Source of the DNA: Lachnospiraceae bacterium
GTDB lineage: Bacteria; Bacillota; Clostridia; Lachnospirales; Lachnospiraceae
Direction: 5' to 3'
Assembly (NCBI GenBank): GCA_009774585.1
Contig: VSOA01000176.1
Location: 1 to 7,900 of the forward strand
Length of the DNA stretch: 7,900 bases
In this document: positions 1 to 6,332 of the stretch, piece after piece
Numbering within the stretch: the first letter of the stretch is position 1
How the letters are laid out: each line of letters opens with the position of its first letter
Made by a program: the position numbers and the translations under genes
The notes under the pieces: generated by a model
Seen by the model: only the letters and a program-made list of their open reading frames with translations
Databases searched by the model: none
What the model was told of the DNA's origin: nothing

Positions 1-1089
1 GGCGCAGTCTTCTGGATGTGGGTTATTGGCCGGCTCGGTTCTTCCACTGGATTCATCGCAGGCCCTCTGGCCCAGCTTCATAAGGAAAAAGACCCTCTTT
101 ACGGGGGATACCGCGGCGGCCCGGCATACTATATCCATCATCTTTTTGTCAAAAAAGACAGCAAGCGCAAGCATTCCTTTATTGCTGTCCTATTTGCCTT
201 GTCCGGTTTAATCTGCTGGTGCGGTATCAGTCAGGTCATCGGCAACTCCGTGTCTTCGGCTTTTGAGAATGCGTTTCACATTCCGCCTCTGTATACGACC
301 ATCGTTCTGGTAGTCGTTTCCGCAATAATCGTTCTGCGCAAAAATGCCACCGTGAAGGTACTGGATATTCTTGTTCCCTTCATGGCAGCATGTTATTTTG
401 CTATCACAATATTCGTTATCATAATGAATGCATCTTTGCTGCCGTCCGTGTTCCGCCAGATATTCTCGGAGGCATTCGGACTGCGGCAGGCAGTAGCCGG
501 TGGGTTCGGGGCCGTCATTATGAATGGCGCCAAACGCGGGTTATTCTCCAATGAAGCCGGTTCCGGTTCCGCACCCTGTGCCGCTGCAGCGGCCGATATC
601 AGCCATCCTGCAAAGGAAGGTCTGCTTCAGGCGCTTGGCGTATTCATCGACACCCTCGTAATCTGCAGTTGTTCCGCCATGATCATGCTGCTTGCTCCGG
701 TTCAATTAACAAACGGTCTTGTAGGTATGGACCTTCTGCAGACCGCCATGCAGCACCATCTCGGATATTTTGGCGTCATATTTATTGCCGCCATCCTGTG
801 GCTGTTCAGTTTCTCAACTTTTATCGGCATTCTTTTCTACGCCCGCTCCAATGTCTCCTATCTGTGCGGAGACAACTGGCTGTCTCAGACTTTGTATAAA
901 ATCCTTGCCCTCGTCATGCTTTTTGTCGGCGGCATGGCAGCCTATACTTTTGTATGGGACTTGGGCGATCTGGGCGTCGGGCTGATGACAGTATTTAATA
1001 TGATCGCGTTGTTCCCTCTCGCTCCGCAGGCCATCGCCTCCCTGAAGGATTATGAAACAACGCTCCACATCAAAAAAGGTAAATCCTAA
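1..1089 (+). CDS. Sodium:amino-acid symporter, AGCS (alanine or glycine:cation symporter) family, 5'-truncated by the window edge
   Basis: This is an integral membrane protein of the AGCS family, which takes up alanine, glycine or related small amino acids with Na+ (or H+). The frame is open from base 1 (GAVFWMWVIG...), so the Met at 16 is internal; 362 residues are visible and about 100 N-terminal residues are missing compared with the usual 450-480. Family marks are GAVFWMW at the window edge, YRGGPAYYI (around 109-135) and FSNEAGSGSAP (about 544-576), followed by an Ala-rich stretch, HPAKEG and GVFIDTLVICSCSAM. Several hydrophobic segments follow to the C-terminus. The stop is TAA at 1087-1089, 6 bp from the stop of the convergent GH3 gene. 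Oddity: the segment before the GGP motif reads FIAGPLAQ where I recall an acidic residue (as in FVESTLAQ) in many homologues. The family is secure; the exact substrate is not. There is no sign that it belongs to the sugar locus. Confidence 0.93.
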   Translation, partial: GAVFWMWVIGRLGSSTGFIAGPLAQLHKEKDPLYGGYRGGPAYYIHHLFVKKDSKRKHSFIAVLFALSGLICWCGISQVIGNSVSSAFENAFHIPPLYTTIVLVVVSAIIVLRKNATVKVLDILVPFMAACYFAITIFVIIMNASLLPSVFRQIFSEAFGLRQAVAGGFGAVIMNGAKRGLFSNEAGSGSAPCAAAAADISHPAKEGLLQALGVFIDTLVICSCSAMIMLLAPVQLTNGLVGMDLLQTAMQHHLGYFGVIFIAAILWLFSFSTFIGILFYARSNVSYLCGDNWLSQTLYKILALVMLFVGGMAAYTFVWDLGDLGVGLMTVFNMIALFPLAPQAIASLKDYETTLHIKKGKS

Positions 1090-1095
1090 ACTGTA

Positions 1096-3219
1096 TCACG
1101 CCAGACACACATCCAGTTCCACCGGCTTAGTCCCGGTCAATTCAATACTACGTGCATCAGGCTGTGTCGTACCGGCATACAGTTTATAATGGCTGCCGTC
1201 CGCCTTGCGCACTCCGCTATCGTCAACCACTGTAAATGCTCTGCCGGAAACGGTAAGTTCCGTCTCCATGCTCTGACCCGCTTTCACATGGATTCTCTTG
1301 AATGCACATAATGCGGGATTCTTTACCGCATGGGCAGAATCCGTATTCTTCACGTAAATTTCTACCACGTCATCTGTGTCGTAAGCGCCGTTGTTTACGA
1401 CTGTTACCTTGACTTTCACATCGTGCAGTCCGAAACTATCCTTTTCATCCGACACGCCGCTGACTTCCGCAGCTTTCACTTCCACCTGACCGTAAGTCAG
1501 TCCGAACCCGAACGGATACTGTGCTTTATCTTCCATATAGCGATAAGTTCTTCCCTTCATCGCATAATCCGTAAAGTCCGGAAGCTGTTCTAAACCGTTG
1601 TAGAACGTAACCGGCAATTTACCGGAAGGTGAAACCTCTCCGAAAAGGATATCGGCAATGCCCTTTCCGCCCCTTGCACCGGGATACCACAACTGCATAA
1701 CGGCATTAAAATGTTCGGACGGATAGCTTAAATCAATGGCGCTTCCGGTCATCATACAGCACACCACCGGCTTGCCCACAGAAGCAACAGCCTCCATCAA
1801 ATCTCTCTGGCACTTCGGAAGCAGCAAGTCCGTCTTATCGCCGGAAGCATAACTGTTCCCGGTATCGCCTTCCTCTCCTTCAAGCGTCTCATCCAGACCG
1901 AGACATAATATCACGACGTCGCTGTGCTTTGCCACAATCTTTGCTTCCGCCAGTCTGTCTCCCTGCAGCGCAAGATTCTCCGTCTTATCTTCAAACAGCG
2001 CGCATCCTTCCGAGTATAATACTCGCGCCTTACCCGCCGTATATCTCTGAATTCCCTCGGACACCGTCACATACTCGGAAGACGTCCCGTGATAGTTGCC
2101 CATCAGAGCCCTTCTGCTGTTAGCATTGGGACCAATCACGCCAATGGTCTTAATCTTGTTGACATCAAGCGGTAAGATACCGTCATTCTTCAGCATAACA
2201 ATGCTTTCCTTCGTAATCTTATCCGCCAGCGCCATATGTTCCTCGCATTCAACAACCTCATAAGGAATTGAATCGTACTGCGTCTTGTCAAACAATCCAA
2301 GCAGATAGCGGGTCGTATACAGACGTACCGCCGCCTCCGTAATTGCCTCCTCGGTAACCAGTCCCTGCTCGTATGCCGTTAAAAGATGCAGATAGGTAAC
2401 ACCGCAGTTTAAGTCACAGCCGGCATTTAGCGCCATAGCCGCCGATTCCGCCGGTGTCGAAGTCACCATATGATGCTCATGGAAATCCAAAATTGCCCAG
2501 CAGTCGGATACATAATGCCCTTCAAACTTCCATCTGTCACGCAGAATATCCTTCATCAGCGTCTTGCTTCCGCAGCACGGTTCGCCGTTCGTTCTGTTGT
2601 ACGCACCCATGACCGCCTCTACATGCGCTTCCTTCACCAACGCTTCAAATGCTGGAAGATATGTTTCTTCCATATCTTTCGCAGTGGCAGTCGCATTAAA
2701 TTCATGGCGTACCGCTTCCGGTCCCGAATGTACCGCATAATGTTTTGCACATGCCGCCGCCTTTAAAACCTCGCCGTCACCCTGAAGCCCTTTAACGTAC
2801 GCCACGCCGAGTCTGGACGTCAGATAAGGATCCTCGCCGTAAGTCTCATGTCCACGTCCCCATCTCGGGTCACGGAAAATATTGACATTCGGGGACCAGA
2901 ATGTAAGTCCTTTATAGATATCTCTGTCATTTTCTGCCGAATAAGCATTGTACTTTGCTCTGCCTTCTGTCGAAATACAACCGGCAATCTCCTCTATCAG
3001 CTCGTCATCAAAAGCTGCCGCCATACCGATTGCCTGCGGAAATACGGTCGCGATTCCCGCTCTCGCTACACCGTGCAGACTTTCGCTCCACCAGTTATAT
3101 GCCGGAATTCCCAGTCTCTCAATCGCAGGTGCATCATATCTAAGCTGCCCGGCACGTTCCTCCAATGTCATCTGACTTACAAGTTCTTCTGCTCTGCGCC
3201 TTGCTTCTTCTCTTTTCAT
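1096..3219 (-). CDS. Cytoplasmic glycoside hydrolase family 3 beta-glycosidase (beta-glucosidase or beta-xylosidase type)
   Basis: This enzyme probably removes terminal beta-linked glucose or xylose from imported oligosaccharides by the retaining GH3 mechanism. It has 707 residues with the three-part GH3 layout. The N-terminal barrel (about 15-310) has YNWWSESLHGVAR (41-53), FPQAIG, a DPRWGRGHETYGEDP-type segment (117-131) and KH (159-160). The nucleophile is most likely Asp239 in VSDCWAI. The C-terminal alpha/beta sandwich (about 335-575) has a candidate acid/base Glu in EGEEGD (447-452) and WYPGARGG (511-518). A fibronectin-III-like domain runs from about 600 to 675. There is no signal peptide or lipobox, so it should act inside the cell, fitting the importer nearby. 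The ATG at 3217-3219 is supported by AAGGA 4 nt upstream, with a second GAAAGGA at 10 nt. The SDC nucleophile context and YxWWxExLHG motif recall the xylosidase/glucosidase side of GH3, but specificity cannot be read from sequence alone. It is transcribed divergently from the AraC regulator. Confidence 0.95.
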   Translation of the reverse strand: MKREEARRRAEELVSQMTLEERAGQLRYDAPAIERLGIPAYNWWSESLHGVARAGIATVFPQAIGMAAAFDDELIEEIAGCISTEGRAKYNAYSAENDRDIYKGLTFWSPNVNIFRDPRWGRGHETYGEDPYLTSRLGVAYVKGLQGDGEVLKAAACAKHYAVHSGPEAVRHEFNATATAKDMEETYLPAFEALVKEAHVEAVMGAYNRTNGEPCCGSKTLMKDILRDRWKFEGHYVSDCWAILDFHEHHMVTSTPAESAAMALNAGCDLNCGVTYLHLLTAYEQGLVTEEAITEAAVRLYTTRYLLGLFDKTQYDSIPYEVVECEEHMALADKITKESIVMLKNDGILPLDVNKIKTIGVIGPNANSRRALMGNYHGTSSEYVTVSEGIQRYTAGKARVLYSEGCALFEDKTENLALQGDRLAEAKIVAKHSDVVILCLGLDETLEGEEGDTGNSYASGDKTDLLLPKCQRDLMEAVASVGKPVVCCMMTGSAIDLSYPSEHFNAVMQLWYPGARGGKGIADILFGEVSPSGKLPVTFYNGLEQLPDFTDYAMKGRTYRYMEDKAQYPFGFGLTYGQVEVKAAEVSGVSDEKDSFGLHDVKVKVTVVNNGAYDTDDVVEIYVKNTDSAHAVKNPALCAFKRIHVKAGQSMETELTVSGRAFTVVDDSGVRKADGSHYKLYAGTTQPDARSIELTGTKPVELDVCLA

Positions 3220-3301
3220 ACTGTCCTTATCCTTTCTGTCTAATCTTCTTCATTCCGAATATTTTCCACCTATTACATGCCAAATACTGCCCTTCCATAG
3301 T

Positions 3302-3307
3302 ATCATA
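3302..3307 (-). promoter_or_regulatory. Candidate -10 box for the GH3 gene
   Basis: The minus strand reads TATGAT, five of six matches to TATAAT, about 83 nt before the GH3 start codon. At 16-18 bp upstream there is only AT-rich sequence with no TTGACA-like box. Either the promoter needs an activator, with the divergent AraC-type protein the obvious candidate, or the true promoter is elsewhere in the region. Confidence 0.35.
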
Positions 3308-3354
3308 TTATTTCATCTTTCGCTTATTATTTTTTATCCTGCGGTTATCACTTA

Positions 3355-3383
3355 TTGCGACTTTATTTTGAATGCGATATAAT
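3355..3383 (+). promoter_or_regulatory. Sigma-A type promoter for the AraC-family regulator
   Basis: A -35 box TTGCGA (3355-3360, four of six matches) and a perfect -10 box TATAAT (3378-3383) are separated by 17 bp. Transcription would start near 3390, giving a leader of about 60 nt before the ATG at 3453. This is the best promoter in the window and suggests a fairly constant basal level of the regulator. Confidence 0.7.
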
Positions 3384-3420
3384 AGGAACGTTAATACTCA
3401 TTAATTAATCTGTCGTCACG

Positions 3421-3435
3421 GGCATCACAAATGCC
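3421..3435 (+). other. Small leader hairpin next to the regulator's ribosome-binding site
   Basis: GGCAT (3421-3425) and ATGCC (3431-3435) form a 5-bp inverted repeat with a 5-nt loop, ending 5 nt before AGGAG (3441-3445). The stem is short and does not cover the ribosome site. It may be chance, or a minor element affecting translation of the regulator. Confidence 0.3.
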
Positions 3436-3452
3436 ATCATAGGAGCAGCTAT

Positions 3453-4385
3453 ATGGAATCAGACAAGAGTTTTACCCCACCCAACTTTGAACAACCCGTC
3501 GCCAATTTCATAGAACGTTCGTTAAACGGTTCACAGGAATATGTTGATTTCATCCCCGAGTCCCATCTGCGCATCTGGTACAACAATCAGGCCGAAGGCT
3601 ATGCCAACCATTACCACGACGCTTTGGAAATCATCGTCTGCGCGGAAAACCAATATATCGTCATTGCAAACAACCAAACGTACACTCTGAATGTCGGGGA
3701 TATTCTCATCATCCCTCCTTTTATGCTGCACGAACTTCACAGCCAGCCTTACGGCGCACGTTTCATTTACCTTATAGACGTCAATATGATGGAGTGTTTT
3801 CAAGATTATAAGATGCTCGATCCTATTCTGATGGAGCCATATCTGTGCACGGCGTCTTCACGCCCCGAAATCTATCAGCATATATACGATTCCTTGATGC
3901 AAATGGCAAAAACGTACTTTTCTCATCAAATTTTCTGGGAAACATCCATCTACTCGATTTTATTGGATATCTTTATGACCATTGGGGTTAACTATTTTTG
4001 TAAAAATTCAAATAAAGAAACCGATTCTTCAGACAGTAAACAGCCGGAAAATTATGAAATGTTCGCTAACCTGCTCAATTTTATCGACGCTCACTATGCA
4101 GATAACCTCACATTGGAGCAGGCGGCAGATTATATCGGATTTTCAAAATATCATTTTACCCGGCTGTTCAAGCAGCACACCAATACGACCTTCCATAATT
4201 ACTTATGTCATAAACGTATTCAGGCTGCCCAGTCCATGCTCACGGCAGATATGAATCTCCCGGTCACGGATATTGCCTTCCGAATCGGCTTCAACAATCT
4301 GACATCGTTTAGCAGATGTTTCAGCAAATATACAAACTGTTCTCCTACAGAATACCGTAACAAACTGCGTCACGAAGAAGTATAG
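3453..4385 (+). CDS. AraC-family transcriptional regulator with N-terminal cupin sensor domain
   Basis: This is a cytoplasmic, sugar-responsive transcription factor of the AraC/XylS family; 310 residues is a normal length. The N-terminal cupin-like ligand domain (about 40-130) includes HYHDALEI (53-60), a turn around NNQTYTLNVGDILIIPP (73-89) and HEL (93-95). A mostly helical linker follows, then a polar stretch near 185-200. The C-terminal DNA-binding domain (about 205-305) has two helix-turn-helix units: the first around LEQAADYIGFSKYHFTRLFKQ-like sequence (221-240), the second around VTDIAFRIGF (271-280) with the family signature ending SPTEYR (297-302). The start is set by AGGAG at 3441-3445, 7 nt before the ATG. 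It is divergent from GH3 and convergent with the importer operon, with 1 bp between stop codons. It likely activates GH3 and possibly the importer. The inducer is unknown, presumably the imported oligosaccharide or a cleavage product. Confidence 0.93.
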   Translation: MESDKSFTPPNFEQPVANFIERSLNGSQEYVDFIPESHLRIWYNNQAEGYANHYHDALEIIVCAENQYIVIANNQTYTLNVGDILIIPPFMLHELHSQPYGARFIYLIDVNMMECFQDYKMLDPILMEPYLCTASSRPEIYQHIYDSLMQMAKTYFSHQIFWETSIYSILLDIFMTIGVNYFCKNSNKETDSSDSKQPENYEMFANLLNFIDAHYADNLTLEQAADYIGFSKYHFTRLFKQHTNTTFHNYLCHKRIQAAQSMLTADMNLPVTDIAFRIGFNNLTSFSRCFSKYTNCSPTEYRNKLRHEEV

Positions 4386-4386
4386 C

Positions 4387-5229
4387 CTATCCTTTCACAC
4401 CACCAAGCGCAACGCCGGCTATGATGTATTTAGACAATAGGAAATATACGATAATAAGCGGTAATACCGTCAAGGTCAGCCCCATATATACAGAGCCGTA
4501 CTCTGTCTTATAGATATCGCCTTTCAACAGACTTACCATGATCGGCATCGTGTATTTCTTCTGATCTGTCAAAAGTACTAACGGAGTAAACAAGTTATTC
4601 CAGCTTGCCACAAAACTGAAGATCGCCTGCGTCGCGATCGCCGGCTTCATAATCGGCAGCACAATCCTATTAAAAATCATAAACTCCTTCGCGCCGTCAA
4701 TTCTTGCAGACTGCACGATTTCCATGGAAAGCGTCGGATATAAATACTGCCTCATGAAAAACACCATGGACGGAGACGCAATGGCCGGCAGAATCAGCAT
4801 TGACAAGCGGTTCGTCATATGTATCTTATATACCATCTGATAGAAACCGATCATTGTTACCTGCGCCGGAATCATCATGACTACCATAATAAAACTGAAG
4901 AATGCATTTCTCAGCTTCCAGTTATATGCAACCTGCGCATAGGCTGTCAGCGATGAAAAGTACAGCGCAAGACCTGTCGCACCTATCGAAATAAGCAGCG
5001 AGTTCATAAATCCGACCGCCGGATTAAAACTCTTACCGAGCAGAATCTTAATGTTGTTCAACATATACTTCGAAGGAATCAAAGAGATTGCATGCTGCTG
5101 TATCTCAGTCGTTGATCTGGTAGCGTTCACAATCATAATCCAAAAAGGAAGGATACTCAGAATCGCCAAGAAAATACATACTACATAAATAACAATCTTC
5201 ATAATTCTGTTCTCTTTATTCTTTAACAT
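4387..5229 (-). CDS. ABC sugar transporter permease 2, MalG-like (CUT1 family)
   Basis: This is the second membrane subunit of the importer, forming a heterodimer with permease 1 in the cytoplasmic membrane. It has 280 residues, typical for MalG-type proteins. Six hydrophobic segments lie roughly at 11-34, 73-95, 109-130, 141-159, 198-220 and 250-268. The ATPase-contacting EAA loop is at about 169-197: MEIVQSARIDGAKEF followed by an F-x-x-I-x-LP-x-x-x-P pattern. The ATG overlaps the TAA stop of permease 1 in TAATG (1-bp overlap), and AAAGGAG (5238-5244, minus strand) lies 8 nt upstream inside the end of permease 1. This indicates translational coupling and supports this start over the internal Met10. 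The TAG stop (4387-4389) sits 1 bp from the regulator's stop. No further gene follows in the operon, so no ATPase gene is linked on this side. Confidence 0.95.
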   Translation of the reverse strand: MLKNKENRIMKIVIYVVCIFLAILSILPFWIMIVNATRSTTEIQQHAISLIPSKYMLNNIKILLGKSFNPAVGFMNSLLISIGATGLALYFSSLTAYAQVAYNWKLRNAFFSFIMVVMMIPAQVTMIGFYQMVYKIHMTNRLSMLILPAIASPSMVFFMRQYLYPTLSMEIVQSARIDGAKEFMIFNRIVLPIMKPAIATQAIFSFVASWNNLFTPLVLLTDQKKYTMPIMVSLLKGDIYKTEYGSVYMGLTLTVLPLIIVYFLLSKYIIAGVALGGVKG

Positions 5230-6218
5230 TATGCATTCTCCTTTCCGGATTTCTGACGCATCCTATATTCTTTCTGCTGCTGTTTAATCTGTTTCCTAAG
5301 CTGTGCCTCATCTTTATCTCTCATGACATAGAACATGATTGCCGCAAGAATACCGATAATCACAAACATAACCATACTTGCCGCCGCAGCCCTGTTGTAC
5401 ATATAACTTCCGCTGAATGCCTGATTGTATATAAACAAACTGGTGGTCAGCGTAGCGTTATCGGGTCCGCCGTTCTGGAATAATTTCGGAATATCAAACA
5501 TATTGAGTCCGCCAATCAAACTCGTAACAAGCGTAAACAGAAGAATCGTCTTCACATTAGGAAGCGTTATGTAGAAGAACGTCTGCACACGGTTGGCTCC
5601 GTCAACCTCAGCCGACTCAAAAATCTCCGGGCTGATTCCAAGAATACCGGAAATCAGTGTGATCATCGTAGAACCATACCACATCCATGTCTGAATAAAG
5701 ATTACAACGCCTCTTGCAACCGCTTTACTCCTCAATAATTCTATAGGCTTATCCACCAGACCGAATCTGACTAACAGGTCGTTGACCGGTCCCATCGGAT
5801 AACCAAAAAATCCGCTGAACAGGATTGCAATCGTCGCCGCCGTAATGATGTTCGGCATATAAAGCAGCACCTTAAATCCGCCCTGCCCTTTTACCTTGCT
5901 TCTCTTGTCCGTAAACCATGCCGCCAATAAAAGCGCAAGGAAAATCTGCGGAATAAAATTCGAAAGCCATATTACAACCGTATTACTGAATGCCTGTTTA
6001 AATGACGGACTTGTCAATACGGTCTTAAAGTTCCTGAATAAATCATCGGTAAGGAAATGTATGTCCGTCATTCCCAACCCTTTTAAATCAGTAAATCCGA
6101 TGACCGCCGTATAAACGGTCGGATAGAGCGAAAACAGTAAAAACGCAACTACAAACGGAATGCTGAATATGTAGCCGTATTTCGCATATCTGTCATACCC
6201 CGGTTTTTTACTTTTCAT
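5229..6218 (-). CDS. ABC sugar transporter permease 1, MalF/UgpA-like (CUT1 family)
   Basis: This is the first membrane subunit of the importer. From the chosen start it has 329 residues. Hydrophobic segments lie roughly at 16-38, 78-101, 115-138, 168-193, 222-240 and 278-299. The EAA loop at about 198-226 contains EIFESAEVDGANRVQTFF and LP, which docks on the ATPase. The frame is open up to an ATG at 6299, but that would add 27 residues without family character and run through the intergenic hairpin. The ATG at 6218 is preceded 5 nt upstream by AAGGTGG and gives the normal start MKSKKPGYDRYAKYGY. An oddity is the long charged, Gln/Lys/Arg-rich C-terminal tail after the last helix (about 300-329), predicted cytoplasmic and possibly helical. 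It overlaps permease 2 by 1 bp and follows the binding-protein gene by 114 bp. Confidence 0.94.
   Translation of the reverse strand: MKSKKPGYDRYAKYGYIFSIPFVVAFLLFSLYPTVYTAVIGFTDLKGLGMTDIHFLTDDLFRNFKTVLTSPSFKQAFSNTVVIWLSNFIPQIFLALLLAAWFTDKRSKVKGQGGFKVLLYMPNIITAATIAILFSGFFGYPMGPVNDLLVRFGLVDKPIELLRSKAVARGVVIFIQTWMWYGSTMITLISGILGISPEIFESAEVDGANRVQTFFYITLPNVKTILLFTLVTSLIGGLNMFDIPKLFQNGGPDNATLTTSLFIYNQAFSGSYMYNRAAAASMVMFVIIGILAAIMFYVMRDKDEAQLRKQIKQQQKEYRMRQKSGKENA
5238..5244 (-). promoter_or_regulatory. Ribosome-binding site of permease 2, inside the permease 1 coding end
   Basis: The minus strand reads AAAGGAG 8 nt before the ATG that overlaps the permease 1 stop codon. It supports the start at 5229 and coupled translation of the two membrane subunits in equal amounts. 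Confidence 0.75.
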
Positions 6219-6223
6219 ATTAT

Positions 6224-6230
6224 CCACCTT
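6224..6230 (-). promoter_or_regulatory. Ribosome-binding site that fixes the permease 1 start
   Basis: The minus strand reads AAGGTGG, 5 nt before the ATG at 6216-6218. The upstream in-frame ATG at 6239 has no purine-rich site before it. This decides for the shorter 329-residue protein. Confidence 0.65.
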
Positions 6231-6255
6231 CCCAATCATGTCGGTGACGCAAGAA

Positions 6256-6290
6256 AAGCAGAACGGACGTCTGAGCAGTCCGTCCTGCTT
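6256..6290 (-). terminator. Intergenic stem-loop with U-rich tail between binding protein and permease genes (leaky terminator or processing hairpin)
   Basis: On the minus strand an imperfect inverted repeat pairs 6278-6290 with 6256-6268: 12 pairs and one mismatch (6262/6284), with a 9-nt loop (6269-6277). The core GGACGG/CCGTCC region is GC-rich. The strand then runs on as TTTTCTT, overlapping the end of the stem, so it resembles a rho-independent terminator with an imperfect U-tract. It begins 43 nt after the binding-protein stop codon. In comparable ABC operons such hairpins allow partial read-through and protect the upstream message, so that binding protein outnumbers permeases. That role here is inference. 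Confidence 0.65.
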
Positions 6291-6332
6291 CCCATGCAAT
6301 ACCGCTTATGTTATATAAAGAGAATAAATCAA

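Larger units (their letters stand above)
3220..3452. promoter_or_regulatory. Divergent intergenic control region between the GH3 gene and the AraC-family regulator
   Basis: This is a 233-bp AT-rich region with no gene. It must carry the promoters for both divergent genes and is the expected binding place of the AraC-family regulator. It holds a good promoter facing the regulator (3355-3383), a candidate -10 facing GH3 (3302-3307) with no recognisable -35, a perfect palindrome ATTAATTAAT (3400-3409), and a small hairpin GGCAT/ATGCC just before the regulator's ribosome site. The weak -35 on the GH3 side is what one expects of an activator-dependent promoter; that is inference. Confidence 0.7.

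Noticed and set aside
1121..1137. Hairpin ACCGG/CCGGT downstream of the symporter as its terminator
   Set aside because: A 5-bp stem inside the GH3 coding end, with no U-run following on the plus strand.
2848..3243. 131-codon plus-strand open frame running into the divergent region
   Set aside because: Antisense to the well-conserved GH3 N-terminus; Cys/Ser/Arg-rich, unlike a real protein here.
3368..3382. Possible catabolite-responsive (cre) site overlapping the regulator -10 box
   Set aside because: It agrees only partly with WTGNAANCGNWNNCW (two fixed positions wrong, including the conserved C near the end); too weak to call.
3531..3803. 90-codon minus-strand open frame
   Set aside because: Antisense to the regulator cupin domain with no ribosome site or recognisable domain.
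4382..4422. Inverted repeat ATAGCC/GGCTAT around the regulator and permease 2 stop codons as a bidirectional terminator
   Set aside because: The stem is only 6 bp with a 29-nt loop and no U-tract on either side.
6219..6299. N-terminal extension of permease 1 to the ATG at 6299
   Set aside because: The added 27 residues do not resemble the family, the DNA carries the hairpin, and AAGGTGG supports the ATG at 6218.
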